Position numbers and translations under genes: made by a program. Below, in pieces: positions 24,291 to 37,248 of a DNA stretch of 64,000 nucleotides. Where the stretch lies: NCBI GenBank assembly GCA_014773175.1, contig VXCM01000296.1, positions 124,001 to 188,000 on the forward strand, given 5' to 3'. Origin of the DNA: Lucifuga dentata (lineage: Eukaryota > Chordata > Actinopteri > Ophidiiformes > Bythitidae). Every line of letters starts with the position of its first letter. Position 1 is the first letter of the stretch. The notes below the pieces were generated by a model. The model made no database searches, was not told where the DNA came from, and saw only the letters and a program-made list of their open reading frames with translations.

Positions 24291-25357
24291 ATAAATATTA
24301 GTAGCATTTATGGCTTAATTTATGTGTACGCAAAATATTAATCTGCAAAAATAATTAACAACTACAGCCATATAATAAATGTAAAAGAGTAAAACAGTAC
24401 AATATTTCCTTTTGAAATGTAAAGAACAAGAGGAAAAGTAGAAAGTAGAAATACTCCAGCAAAGTACCAGCACTTATAAATGGACACTGCGTAAATAATT
24501 AGATATTCAACATTAATTAACTCAAAACACACACACACACACAGCTTGACAGTGTATTTTTTTAACCTTCACACTTTTAATGAAGTGTAAACTTCCTCCT
24601 AGGTGATGCTGTTTACTAAAATGTGTGAATGCAGTCTGGAAACTTAAATAACTTTCCATATTTACTCTGCATTCGCTGCATGGCTGATTTGCATACGTCT
24701 TAGCGAATATTGGTGGAAGTGTTTAGAAGTTGAACCCTCTGAGGTTCCCTGATTCTCAGATGACGTTAACACGCCTGAGTCTCTCTCATTGGCCCAGAAG
24801 ATGGAGAAACTTCACGGGGCTCATCAGAAAACCTCTTCACGCTTCAGCTATGACTTTTACTAAAGGCCACTTTCCATAAATGTCAGGCTGCAAACATCGG
24901 TAAACAGTTAAAGCTCTGATCAAATTCCAGAGGGGAGGGATGCGCCGGGAGGTTGCCGTGCCTGCAGGATTACAAGGCTTCCACTTCAGAAATGGCACTT
25001 TAAACAAATGGAACATCTCCCACTGGTGACGATAGTATTTATTCCCACCATTGAGGAGTCCTGCCCTTTCACTCCTCGTCCCACTGCTGAAGAGTCCTGC
25101 TCCTCCACTTTTCATCCAAACACTCATCCCTCTCATTCGCCTCCTCGTTCCGCCTCCAGCTGCAAAGATCAGCTCAAACAAATACCACGGCGAGAAAGCC
25201 GCGAAAAGGCCGGGATGCAAACACATACACATATCTCATGTTTGTTTAGAGCATGGATTCTACATGCATTTAAAATATATGCATGGATAGGTTTTTAGCT
25301 CTTCCAGTGATAACAGGCTGATTCCATAGAATTGATTGAAGGTGAGCAATGATTTTC

Positions 25358-25938
25358 AGGGCTGGATTCAGTAAAAAGTCACAATAACTACACAGCATCA
25401 CACTAAATAAGCACAGAGATTATCAAAGCTCATTCATGAAGCTTTCCTTACATTGTCCTATTGCCGACATGCCGTTGTAAGGGACGTCACGGGTAGAAGC
25501 CAATAAGAATCCACGTTTTAATGAGCTGCTTGATATTTAAGAGCCACGTTTCATTCTGCTTTATCTGGCGTTCAGAGCAAAAACGATATATTAAATCTGC
25601 AAAGGAAACCTAAATTCTGCATTTTAAAAGATCAACACTAATAGACGAGAGATTTGACACACTGGAGGTCTGAATCAGATCAAAACTCGCCGCTTAAACC
25701 CTGACTCATCAACTCAGTGGACTTAAATATCAAGTTTATTGATCACTAACGCATGTGAGGCAAATACAGCTTAAAACATCATACAGATTTCATACCGATC
25801 AAATTTACCTACCAGTCTCAAACATGTCTTAGTTTCTAGAAGAACATACGTTTATGAATGAAGGAACATGGTTGCATGACGATATTTTCCCTCATCGACA
25901 CATCAAGTCTGGCACTGTGTTTTATGAATCCCACCTCA
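25358..25938 (+). mobile_element. Family C element, copy 3
   Basis: It starts near gggctggattcagtaaaa and ends tctggcactgtgttttatga, followed by atccca. The ends are imperfect inverse repeats (GGGCTGATTCATAAAA type). The interior aligns by eye with 16690-17335 and, inverted, with 63526-63856. No coding frame is present, so it is non-autonomous. Confidence 0.55.
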
Positions 25939-28291
25939 ATCTTTCTGCTTTAACGATGAAAATTTTCAGTTTTTTATTTGCCAAACTGGAAGAGTTGTGT
26001 TCAGTGCAACTGATGATTGATTCCTGAAGCAGGTGTTTCCTCTGACACTTCATTATTTTCTATATCAGACACTTTGATGTGTATTATGGTGCTTAAATCA
26101 TGGCCACTTACTAGAGGCAATAAGAGAGGCTAAGTTTGTAGCTGTTTTAACTGTTTGTTAGGTCTCTATCACCAGAAATACGAGGTGCTCTGATATACAT
26201 TTTTAATGCACTCCTGCTAATCAATCAGTATTTTCCCTGGCCCTGGTGTAAATTTCAAATTTTGCTCCATGGTATAAAAATACCTTCTTCACTTCGTCCT
26301 CGGAAAAACACTTTTAGGGTGTGTTAACAGCTCTATTCATACTGCCAGGGCTCTTTTCTGCATGAAAGCCAGTGGGGAGCGGCTGTAAGACAGATGGAAA
26401 GCAGCCACTTTGGAAAGTCCTGTCATCTTTTCTGGCACACTGGAGCAGTTTGTAAAGTGGAGAATGGTTCAACTTTTTAGAGAAGACCATAGGAAGCGGA
26501 TGGCGCTGTTCGTGAGCTGACTAACCGCAAGGAAGAAATGTTAGTTTCACATCAGGCAGCGAAAGGAGTGAAACAACATCAATAAGCAAACGGAAATGAA
26601 AGTTTATAGTTGTTACACTGAGTCACAGTGGAGCAAACTGACTCTGATGTGAGAAATTATGAAAATGTTTTGACAAACACCCCGTGAGACTCACTTTTTC
26701 ACAAGTATTAGCTGATCATATCATCCTCTGATCTTCGGAAAGCATAAATGTGATATTGACGAAACAGGAAACAAAAATGTTGGAGTATTCCTTAAAAATT
26801 CTGGAGTCTAAGGTAATTTCTTCTGTCTTACTTTTGATTTAATATGCCTTTAACTGGCCGCCTAGTAAGCTGAGCTGGCCAAAAAAAAAAAAAAGNTTTT
26901 TTTTTTTCCTGAATCAAGAGTACTTTTCAAAAGTTTTGGCAGGGGAAGCACAATTTTTTTGAGAATAAAAAAAAAATAGAAATGAGAATTTACTAAATCA
27001 AACATATTTAAGAATTTTTCCTTTCTCTATATCTAACAGTTGTTCTAAATTTCCCCCACAGAATTGAGTAAAACTGAATAAATAAATAAAAAATCTAGAA
27101 TTAAGTTTTGAACAGTCATTTTCTTAATTAGCTGTGACTACAGACAGTTTGTTGGTGATTTTTGTTGCGTTGGTGAAATTTGACTCCTGAACAAAAAGAC
27201 AGAATGTGAGACGTTGCTGAATTAAGACATTTAAGAGCAGATAGGACAGCTATAAATGCTGTGCTGAGGCTTTAAATTGATGCTGTACAGATCAAATCTT
27301 AACTTTTAAGTAGATAACTTACCTTGGTGTAACAGTAGAACTCAATTTCATAAAAAAAATGATGAATATACTGGTTATATGGCCATAGCATAACGAGGCA
27401 AAGGACTGTACAGGCTGAACAGTTGGAGAGAAGTCAGGTTTCAGTGTAGTCGATGGATTCAGCTCTGGGTCAGAACCTGAGAACTCATCTGGGACCAGAG
27501 GTTAAGAACAGGATGTCAAGTGGTATTTATAGCTGCCTGCAGCTTGTAGTATATCCTGTATTTGTCTCTGTACTAAAATAACTCAAACTGGGTCTTTTTT
27601 GATGCTTTGTCAGGTGTGTGTATACTTTTATCAGGTGGGAATTGTCTCTGCGCTTTGTTGTATTGACTCAAATGGTGGAATGAAATTTCCAAAGTAGAAT
27701 GGTCCATTTGCTGAATTTTGAAGAAAGGAAAAATGCAATTCATATTGCAGCTTGTCTTTTTAGCATCTTAGATTAAACAGGTGTTACAATGAGAATCAAA
27801 AACAAAGCTTCCATGGGTTTGACTTACTGGTTGCATTATATAGACATGAACTCTAATTTTGACAGCGTTCAACACATACTCCTTACTGTGTTAATACACT
27901 ATAAAAATGAAGAAAAACTACAAACAGCATATCTCCCCTTGAACATAACTTTCCCTTTGTTGGAGTGTGAAACTGTGTCCTGTGATGAGATTTGATCCTA
28001 ACTTCATCTCATTATGAATATATTCTTTTGTCCAGTTTGGATTTTTGGCTTCCATCCAAAACGATGATTTTATTTAACACAGACACTCCATATTAAAACA
28101 CAGGCTGCACATTTCTCTTTGTCTTTCAGTGGCTGTGTGCACTTGTACATAAAACGCCATCTCCTTGATACCATCTAGGGTACCTTTTTTGTGTGAGAGA
28201 GGAGCTTTGATTCCCTCCCCACAACACTTTGAAATGGATGCCTATTCCTGTCTTCCATTTGTATGCGTCCCTGTGATGAGAGAAGCTGAAT

Positions 28292-28292
28292 G

Positions 28293-28319
<27 letters not shown>
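28292..28319 (+). repeat. (AC)n microsatellite
   Basis: About 14 AC units, then a single G and a few more. The CVCVCV open frames on the other strand are artefacts of the repeat. Confidence 0.95.
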
Positions 28320-28324
<5 letters not shown>

Positions 28325-28980
28325 ACACAAAATTAGAAAAAAGTGGATGCTCGCCCTGATTGCTAGCTTGATTACTTTCATTGATGTGGATGACAAATCG
28401 GCATGGTGGCAAGGCTGGCACACCAGAAATGGTAGCAGGAAACCAGATTGAAATGCCTGGGAAGGACTGCTGCATGTCTTTAATTAACATGTGTATGTCA
28501 AGGGCTACTCTAAAGAGAGTCTGATTGTGGAAAAATAAATTGAGAGTATTTTTTGATGAAGACTGATTTGAATTCAATTTGAATGCTCATGTTGGGCAGT
28601 GGATCAGTAATGTAGCTTTGATGCGATCTAACAACACACTTTTTTGTGTGTGTAAGTGTGAGCACATGCTGTTCGTGTAGTAAGTGTAGTATTTTGTACC
28701 AGCACCACCTGTAACACTAATATCACTACAGCCTGAGTCTTCTTTTTATTTGGCATCAGTTAACAGATTTCTCTGATACCCTGGCCGCTACTTTTAATGA
28801 CAAGTCTTTTATATAATTAATATCCTCCACTGTGAGTATAAGTGTCTCTGCTGCGAAGAGTTAGTGCCACTCTTTAATCATTAAGTAATATGCTGTCAGT
28901 TTAATTAATTCATTATTAATAAAAGTAGGATGCAGTATAATGGAATAATGGAATAATCAGTTTTTCTCTCTCTTGTAACT

Positions 28981-29375
28981 TTAAGTGTATGTATTATGCT
29001 TTTTTTGTTGTTTTCCCTCACGTTTATAATGTATATTTGTAATATAGTAGTGTGTGTTGAACATTAACATATAAACTTGATGTTCCTGTCTGTAGAAACA
29101 GGACGAACACTTCAGTCCAGAACTGCAGCGTTTTTGATTCATCCTTGTTTTCTTCTGCAACATGTTGATGTCACCATGTACCACACTGGAATTTACCGCC
29201 CACACACACACACACCTGGTTACAAAGCGTGAGACATGCGAGCGAGTGTTTAGCCAGCGTCCATGTTTAGCAGCAGGCTGTTTTTGGGAAGAGACCTTAA
29301 ATTGTTCAGATGGCATACTGACTTCATTTACGTTGGGATATACTGTCATTTTAAAAAGTAAAATGTTCCCTTTAA
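28981..29375 (+). mobile_element. MITE family B, copy bounded by TTAA
   Basis: Family B elements begin TTAAAGGGGACATTATGC and end in the inverse. Here the left end is ttaagtgtatgtattatgct and the right end aaaatgttccctttaa (TTAA 29372-29375). Inner phrases acatgttgatgtcacc and cacacctggtta match the copies at 30393 and 36338. At about 395 bp it is shorter than the roughly 550-bp versions, hence internally deleted. Confidence 0.65.
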
Positions 29376-30392
29376 CAGAGTCTAAATGCTGCCTGTTTGA
29401 TTGGGCACAGCGTTACCCGTCTCACAGTCATTACAGGGAAATTGATTGATTAACTGCAAATGAGTCAGAAAACAATACTGCTGCTCAAAGGCTTTCAGAC
29501 AGCTAGAGGCATACACTTTAAAAGAAATAAGCATCTTTCAGTAAATCTCCTAATTTGCCTCAATTGTGGACAAGTTTATGTCTTTTTATATGCTGTATTT
29601 TGTCTTTATATACTAGAATCTGGTCCAGAATGTGTGTTGTCATATATAATTTTATTTAAGCAGTAATTTAATTAGTCATTTTAGCTTCCTTAAAAAAAAA
29701 AAAAAAAAAAAAAGAAGCTGTAATTCCTTTCATTCTGCCACATAAGCATGGCATACAGTATGTGTGGGCATGTATATTGTCTGTGTGTATATGATTCCGC
29801 GCATTCTTGCACACACTTTATGATAGTTACCCATTCCTGCTTAAAGTTAATGAGATCAGATGGTGATTTGTAATTCCCCACCTCCCGGTTTGAAATAAAA
29901 GAAAAGAGGCAGACGCACTGAGCCGCAGCACCATGGCTTCTCCCCAGAACACGGACAACTGAATAGATGAAAAGCCAAGCATGTCGGCAGCTGATGTCGG
30001 TGACAGCTGCACTGAAGCCCTGTCTGCAATTTTAGCTCTTTTTTGTAGCAGAATGACCCTTCATCCCCTCTGTGCTGTCCGTCTTCATTCCAGCTTCATG
30101 TATGTTTTATTTTATGACTTGGACTCGCTGAACTCCCAGATTGATTTACATAATGAGTGTCCAATACTATACTGGCACATCAATCATTTCAGTGGCGTAT
30201 ATTATTGGGGTGATACTTTTTTTTTTTCTTTTTTTTTTTGGTTTTTCAGAAATAAAAATAAGAAACAGTTTCACTGGAAGTTTACTGATACATTTTTGAG
30301 ATAAGCCAATACGCTGTTAAAGGATTTGAAAGAGGAAAGGCAGCGATTCTCAGCCAATAAAGGTGCATGTATCCATCAACTCATCTCAATAC

Positions 30393-30773
30393 TTAAAGAG
30401 GACATATTGAGCTTTTTGTTGCGCGTCTGCATGTCTGAACTTCCCTAAATGCTATGTTTTTGGTTAGTTGCTACTTTTATAACATGTTGATGTCACAGTG
30501 TAACACAATTAAATTTACTCACTAACACACCTGATTAGACACATGCAGCAAGTACAAGGGTGTGTGAGTGTTTGGCTAGCATCTGTGTTTCACTGTTAAT
30601 GACTGCAGCCAGATGCTAGCCAAACAGGCCTGACACTACTGGCCAGTCAGAACCTTTTTGGGAGGGGGTCTTAAAGAGATAGCAGAGAAGTGAATCATGA
30701 TCTTTTGTGCACATTAAATAGACCCCTAAAGAAAATAAGAACATGTAAATCTGCATAATGTGTCCCCCTTTAA
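30393..30773 (+). mobile_element. MITE family B, complete short copy
   Basis: TTAA borders are at 30393-30396 and 30770-30773, with agaggacatattgagct at the left and gcataatgtgtccccctt at the right as inverted ends. It includes the acatgttgatgtcacag and cacacctgattagac phrases of the family. It is about 381 bp, without a coding frame. Confidence 0.75.
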
Positions 30774-31439
30774 AAATCACCAAATGTGGAGACCTACACT
30801 ATAAATTACATTGAATATGATTTACACAGCAATCGGGATTAGTTTGTGCAGGTTTGTCATTAACATCAGTCCCCATCCAGGAAACAGATAATAATCTTTA
30901 TTCATGATCATTTTACTATTGGCCTGTTTGTGATACTGCACTAGCTTGCTGGTTGAGGCTCTGATAAAGTCCACTGTGTGAACTGCATTGTGAAACATCT
31001 AGAGGGCGATTGTTTATTAAGGGTTCTTGAGCAGCAGCAGAAGCTGCTGTGGTGGAAAGGATACAGTATTGCTCACAGGTTGCCTGTAGGTACAGACTTC
31101 TTTATCCATGTTGGATTGTGCATTCCATTGAAAAGTGGAAAATGTGCTCATTCTCCCCTCTCGAGAAACAAAAATACAATGCTTCAAACAAGCATCTTGG
31201 GGTTTGAGCCTTTTATATGGCTTTTATTTTGTTTTATTTAAGGTCTGTCATATTTTTCTGCTCTCAGTTGTACACTCCAAAGCTAAACATGTGTAAAGAG
31301 GCACAGCACATATTTGCACACCTGTAAAAATGAATTTCCATGTGCAAAAGGAAATTTACACACTGCAACAATTTGACAACATTGTGTAGTAGTTGTAGTG
31401 ATAAGAAAGCATGTGTTAGTAGGCGTGTTATTGGATTTT

Positions 31440-31471
31440 TTTTTTTTTTTTTTNTTTTTTTTTTTTTTTTT
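31440..31471. repeat. T run across an N
   Basis: The run of T is broken only by the N at 31454. Its length in the genome is unresolved. Confidence 0.9.
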
Positions 31472-32202
31472 CTTTGATGATTTATTTTAGCCTTAAAATT
31501 CTGCTGTTTTCTCTTTTGCTACAAGGTAAACAAGCTCACACAAAGATAACAGGCTGGTCCCCAGAGAGTTGCCTGTATACAAAGTGATGATACAGTAAGT
31601 GTCAGCATTGATTTCAGATGGGTTCATGTTCAGATGGAACCCCTTCTTTTCAAACCTTGGGTGTGCCTTTAAGTTACTCTCCTGTGTAGTGCTTCATGGT
31701 CTGCTGTGCTACATGCTACACTCACCTCAAGGGAAACAAAGAAAAGAATTAAGAGGAGTATTTATGTTTTTGCAAGTGAAGCAACTGTGGCTCTCAGCGC
31801 AAGTAATAAGAGCAAAAACTTCAAGTGCAACCTGCAAATGAGCAGCGACAGTTTTAAAATGGGTTAGAGTAATGAGAGAGAACAGTATTTAACCAGGGTA
31901 TACTTTTAATAAGCCCTGCCAAGCTATACATATTTTATGTGGTTCTAGGTGTTGATTAGATTTAGAAATAAAATGTGTGAAGCCAGTTTCTACACTGTAG
32001 TGTGTCCTAGTCAGGGTCTCCTGAGAGTCTCTGGATACGACGGTGCTATCAATTTAAAAAACAAAAGTGGGCAACACTAAATCCTGGGTAATTACAAAGC
32101 AACAAATAAGGAACAAATTAGGAACTAACTGCTTGTTAATGAATGAGAACTAGTATTTCTTGTATAACTATGAATTGAAGATGATATAGTAGATGATAAC
32201 TT

Positions 32203-32585
32203 ACTAAAATGGGACAGTGTGCTTTTTTTTTGTCATTTTCCCTCATTTTTATGGTGTAATATAGTAGGGAGTATGTGTTGAATACCGTCAAAGTTGCAAA
32301 ACTTGGGGACTGAGGCTAACAAGCGAATGTTCAGCCAGCATCCATGTTGTGCAGTCCATGCGTGTTGTTAGATCAGGCATCATACAGCTGGCTTCTTAAA
32401 GGCATGGTATCTCAAACATCTTTTTGTTTCTTTTGTTTTTTTACTTAGTGTGCACAGTGGTGATCCAGCATAGGGAGGAGAAGTGGATCAATGTGTTTTT
32501 GCACATTAAACCATTCCAAACATTTCAAATTAGCCCTCTAAAAGAAAACAAGAACATGGAAATCTGTAAATATTATGTCTCCTCA
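32203..32585 (+). mobile_element. MITE family B, degenerate copy
   Basis: The left part (atgggacagtgtgcttttt, then tatagtagggagtatgtgtt-like sequence without the inner T) and the right part (gtgtgcacagtggtgatcc, aacaagaacatggaaatctg, tattatgtctcctc) match the family, but the TTAA borders are lost at both ends. Confidence 0.6.
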
Positions 32586-34076
32586 TGTACGGTAATGCAT
32601 CATCCTACTTAATGTAAGTAATGATACTAATATCTTGTTTCCCTGATTTCTTTTCATCTTATCCTATTATAATTACATTGTGTGCTGCTCTACAGTGTGC
32701 ATGGGTGGAGCCTTGTCTTAAGCATTTTAATATCCAGTTTGACCTTCAGGTTTCTGCACATATGATATTAAAACCTTGAATCTAGAAATGATGGATTCCT
32801 GCAAGCAACTCAGTATTATGGACTACTTTACTTGAGAAGGCAGAACATAATATGTACATCAAGTAATGATGATTAGGTATTGGATAATTCCATTTGGCAC
32901 CTGATACAGAACTAATCAGTAAATAAGTGGTCAGTTTGCAGATTTGTAAATAATTACTCAGGATTTTGTGGATCTTATTGTAAAGCATTGCCAGATACCA
33001 ACATATTTTGTCTTTTGTACCCTAGAATACATAAGCACCTGTAGTTATTACTGATGTTGGCAGTTGAATAATATTGCTGTGCCAGAGTTCATGGCACAGT
33101 GCCATTATTCCATTCTTTAAGGAAAGTCCTGCTGCTAGGAGAGAGTGGGAAATGGAGCACGCCAAACAGTTCACTGAAAAGATCACATTGTGTGCTTGAC
33201 CTCTGACCCAGCTTGCATACTTCACGGGCTGTCAGTTTTGTCCTTCTCGTCCGTGGCATTTACCGGAAACAAACTCGCCACGCACGGCTTCCTCAAGATT
33301 AAATGTTGACTCTCACCACCACTGACAATTTACCTCAAGTTTGCTCCCGAGAGCAGAAGATGGTGAATAAACATGGCGAGCTTGTTAAGAGGCCCAACGT
33401 ATGCATGCAGGGACTTGAGGACAGAACCACTGCAATCATCATAAGACCAACTTGGCATCTATCAACAGACTGATGGATTCCATTAATAAACGATCTTTGG
33501 TGTTGCAGCACCTGTCCAGAATGACTGCTTCAGCACAACCAGCATAATATTGAAGCAATCATTCTCCACCCCCTTCACTTGTGTCTTGGAAACTGGAAAA
33601 CTTTTGTTATTCACCCTGCATTTAGATGGTGACATTTGCAGATGTAATGAAAAAATGGTTTCAACAACATCAGTCCGTGTTTAGTGCATTGTAACATAAA
33701 AGCAAATGGTGGATGAGGCTTTTGTCAACACTGTAGACAATAAACAGCAGCAGAACCTGTACTCAATTGAATAGCAGCTTATATAATGCACACATGCTCA
33801 TTCATCTCTATTGTTCTCACAGGAAAAGTACTTATAATGATGATAATAATAAGCATTTTTCCTCAAATTAATTTTTCTCAGCAACTGTATGTCACATTAA
33901 CAATAGTTGTACTGTTCTGAAAGTACATGAGCACTGGATTAGGTCTTTCTAATGATCGTTCCACCCCTTGACATACATGAGGAGGCCTGAATGTTAGATA
34001 TACCATTTAATGTAATCAACAAGCTACGAGCTCAAAAATTACTTTAAGGTTGAGCTAATGCCTCTCTGACAACATC

Positions 34077-34194
34077 TATTCATCCATTCACCACTTATCT
34101 GGAGTGCAGCAGGCTAATCAGAGTAGCCCACATTTCCCTCTCTCTAGCTACGCCCTCCAGCTTTCCTGAGAGACAAGACATTCCCAGGCCAGAT

Positions 34195-34230
<36 letters not shown>

Positions 34231-34450
34231 CCTTCCAATGTATTCTGGGTCTGCCCTGTGGTTTCCTCCCAGTTGGATGTGCCTGGAATACCTCCCCAAG
34301 GAGGCATCCAGGAAGGCATCTTGGTTAGATGCCCATACCACCACAGCTGGCTCCTTTGAGCAGCAGTTCTTCTGAGCTCCCTTCTCATTGTGTCCCTAAG
34401 GGTGAGTCCTGACACCCTGTGGAGGCCACTCAGTTCTCTCTCTTGTCTCT
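34077..34450 (-). mobile_element. LINE 3' end, Rex3/RTE-like, part 1
   Basis: On the - strand the sequence encodes a degenerate piece with LWWYGHLTKMPSWMPPWGG and GTSNWEETTGQTQN, which resembles the end of the open frame of a common fish non-LTR element (usual form W-GH---M-P---P and a P-GRRPRGRP run). It ends with gataagtggtgaatggatga, like the GATG-type tails known for Rex3. A (TA)n run has replaced part of the frame. It is 5'-truncated and dead. Clade assignment is from memory. Confidence 0.6.
34199..34229 (+). repeat. (TA)n microsatellite inside the LINE piece
   Basis: About 15 TA units, giving the IYIYIY open frames on both strands. Confidence 0.95.
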
Positions 34451-34661
34451 TGGCTTTTTTCCACTGATAAGGTGCCAGAGCCAGTGCTCAGCTGATGCTG
34501 GGGTTAGGTCAGAACTGATTGCGAACCAGCTTGCGTTTCCAGTTTCCCCACAGCTGTTCGAGAACCTGGGATACGCAACAATCGTTCTTCTAACTGTTCT
34601 AAGGGGTTTTAACGGTTCACAAACTCGATCAAGGCACCGGCACCATGTCAGTGGAAAAACA
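34451..34661. mobile_element. hAT-like MITE inserted in the LINE
   Basis: The ends are inverse repeats: ttttttccactgataaggtgcc at the left, and the inverse of ggcaccatgtcagtggaaaaac at the right. The flanks ttgtctct (34443-34450) and ttgtctgt (34662-34669) look like an 8-bp target duplication with two changes, which is the hAT size. The 211-bp body has no gene. The LINE resumes on the other side. Confidence 0.65.
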
Positions 34662-34822
34662 TTGTCTGTAATTTCATTCCTTCAGTCACAACCCAGAGTT
34701 CCTAACCATAGGTGAGGTTTGGATAGTAGATCAACCAGTGAATTGAGATCTTCACCTTCAGGCTCATGTCTATTTATTTACAGCAGACGCCACACCGATC
34801 TGCCTATCGATCTCATGCTGAC
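34662..34822 (-). mobile_element. LINE 3' end, Rex3/RTE-like, part 2
   Basis: This continues the LINE after the MITE insert: the phrases tcattccttcagtcacaacc, ccataggtgaggtttgga and cagacgccacaccgatctgcc are typical of the same common fish element in this orientation. The element then fades; no further LINE sequence is recognised to the right. Confidence 0.5.
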
Positions 34823-36214
34823 ACAGTACAAACAAAAATTAAACATCATAAGCGTGACAAAGGATTTGTTGCAGGACTGTTATATTGGATTGGTACTTTA
34901 TAAAATACATTTCAATGTAGATTTTGGTACTACAGATATTTCCAGTTCCAAAGAAGTTTTACTCATCGCACTTTCGATACTAAATATTTAGAATCAGCTA
35001 AAACTACATTCCTTGAAAATTTCTCACCTAGTCAGCAACCCTTGGTGTTAATTGAGGCATTTTGCCATGTTTGAGATGACGGAGTGAAAGCAGATATTTG
35101 CACTTGGCTGAATGCTGATGGTAGAAAGCACTCATCGGTGTTTTTTGAAATTCCAACAAGGGCCTTCACCTGTGATACGTGTGCAGTTTTAGTGATCACT
35201 CTGATGTTCAAGCACATTGGTGAGACTAATGGCCATCACACAAGCACAAATATTCAAGGCTGGATGCTTGGCATAACTTTGTGTCCCCAAAGCTTCAAAT
35301 GCTCTTTTTTTAGGGTTGTTGAAGGATTTGATTTTGAGCAAAGACTTAAAGTCACCTTGTCAGTTTTGATGTGTTCTTCGTCGATTAAGATTTTGTCATA
35401 AGTGTAAAGTTCTTGTTGTGACAACAAAGTTTTAGTGACAGTATCACATTTTGCCTTGTTTCTTTGTCTGTGGAGCACTATAACACATCTTATAAATAAA
35501 TTAGCCCATTCTAAGCATCACCAACAAACAGATATCTATTGGCATACAGCCTTTCAGCTTAAACAGATATAGATATGAGTTATAACAATATTTGGTGTAG
35601 CAGTGGTATCAGAGAGGAAGTAAATAAATAGAAATAGAATCGGAAATGGAAATAACAGTATATATTCAACAACTAAACACAACTGTTCTTTATTGCTGCG
35701 TACTCTCTTTGTGTTTCCTAATATAGTTTTAAGAATCAGACTCCTGCTTGTAATATTCTACATATTTTTCTTATCACAGTTTGTAAGTTTTGCATTAAAC
35801 TTTAAAGCTTTTGGCTTAGCTTAATGTCGAGCACAAAGATTCCCAGAGGAACTATTTTATCTTGGCATTCTTACTAAAAGATTTTTGGACAGAAAACAAG
35901 TGAAAGTTAATGGTCCGTTTAGCTAATCTTCATTTCCAGAGTTGTTTTATTGATTCATACATAATTTATATTTTAACCACAGCTGTGATCTAATTTTCTC
36001 AGAGATGAGCTTGTTGTTGCTGGAGGTTTTGAAAGAAAATTGTGAGTTTGATCATTTCTGACCTTTGACCATCACATAAGTTATATGTCATAGTGGCATT
36101 TAGTGGCACCATTTTTATACCATATTTATAAAACAGCAAATTGTGATGGATTCCTTAAAATTATTATTTTGTGGATAAAAAGTGCATGTTTTGATATTTT
36201 GAACTTGTTTGTCC

Positions 36215-36237
36215 TGTGTGTGTGTGTGTGTGTGTGT
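36215..36237 (+). repeat. (TG)n microsatellite
   Basis: About 11 TG units. Confidence 0.95.
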
Positions 36238-36337
36238 ATACATATCAGCAACCATATGACCACAGGGTAAATTTTAAAGGTTAAATGATTTATTACTGAA
36301 ATGGATGGAAAACAATGTACTACATCCAACATAAAAC

Positions 36338-36910
36338 TTGAAAGGGGACATTATGCTTTTCTTCATTTTTATAGCAGGGTGTATGTGTTAAATATTGTCA
36401 AAGCTGCAGAATTTTAGGTTCTATACAAAAATGGATAAAGAAAGACAAACCTACAGATCCTGAACTGCCCCAAAAGCTGAGTTTTTGATTGGTCTTTTCC
36501 TTTTGGAACATGTATATATCAACATGTAACACATTTGAATATACCTGTCTACACACCTGGTTAGACATACCTAAAAAGTACAAGGCTAGCAAGCAGCTTC
36601 CATTTTCTGCAGTATGTGTGTGGACTCAGTTAACCAATCAGAGCACAAGTTCTGGGGGGGGGGCACTTAAAGAGACAGTACCGACAGTACCTAATACAGC
36701 CTGTTTCCANCAAGTTCTGGGGGGGGGGCACTTAAAGAGACAGTACCGACAGTACCTAATACAGCCTGTTTCCACTCAGTGTGAACAGTTTAGCTTTAGC
36801 AAGGGAGTGTAAAGATGAATCAGTGTGTTTTTCTTTTTCACATTAAAGCATTGAAATAGACCTTTAAATGAAACTTGCACATGGAAATCAGTGTAAAGTG
36901 TCCCCTTTAA
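36338..36910 (+). mobile_element. MITE family B, near full-length copy
   Basis: The left end is aaaggggacattatgctttt and the right end aaagtgtcccctttaa (TTAA 36907-36910); the left TTAA has become TTGA. It carries the whole family interior, including the acatgtatatatcaacatg, cacacctggttagac and taaagagacagtacc phrases. The assembly duplication at 36646-36774 lies inside, so the real length is about 65 bp less than it seems here. Confidence 0.75.
36646..36774. repeat. 64-bp direct duplication across a single-N gap (assembly artefact)
   Basis: Bases 36646-36709 and 36711-36774 appear identical, including a run of ten G, with N at 36710 between them. Same pattern and length as at 3809 and 55614. 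Confidence 0.9.
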
Positions 36911-37225
36911 AATTCTGTTCAATCAACTAGTGCAGTTCCTGTTGAAAATGTACGTGTTTGGACCGGGCTGGACTTTCTGGTGTGTGCTGCAGCTTGCCAT
37001 AATTTTGTTCTGCCTGTCCTCATGAGCTAGCGTTGTTAGCAGTGCCTGTGGACCAGAGCATATGCTGCCGTGCCTGGAGCGTATCCTGCCATGCAGACTT
37101 GCGGACTACTTTTTACTGGCCACAGCTCAATTCGAGAACCGCTCATCCAAACAACTTCACAAGCGGCACTGCACGTCCTTGGATCCTGAGCAATAAACCT
37201 GCCGAATATCAACTTCAATGGTGCC

Positions 37226-37248
37226 ACAGACAGACAGACAGACAGACA
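37226..37248 (+). repeat. (CAGA)n microsatellite
   Basis: About five tetranucleotide units, shortly before exon 3. Confidence 0.9.

Noticed and set aside
23900..24307. A 135-codon minus-strand frame rich in S, F and L
   Set aside because: It is a product of the purine-rich tract on the other strand; no stop can form in such composition for long stretches.
24837..25298. Overlapping frames of 131, 96 and 79 codons on both strands
   Set aside because: This is a GC-richer patch with frames on both strands at once and no recognisable domain, splice sites or start context.
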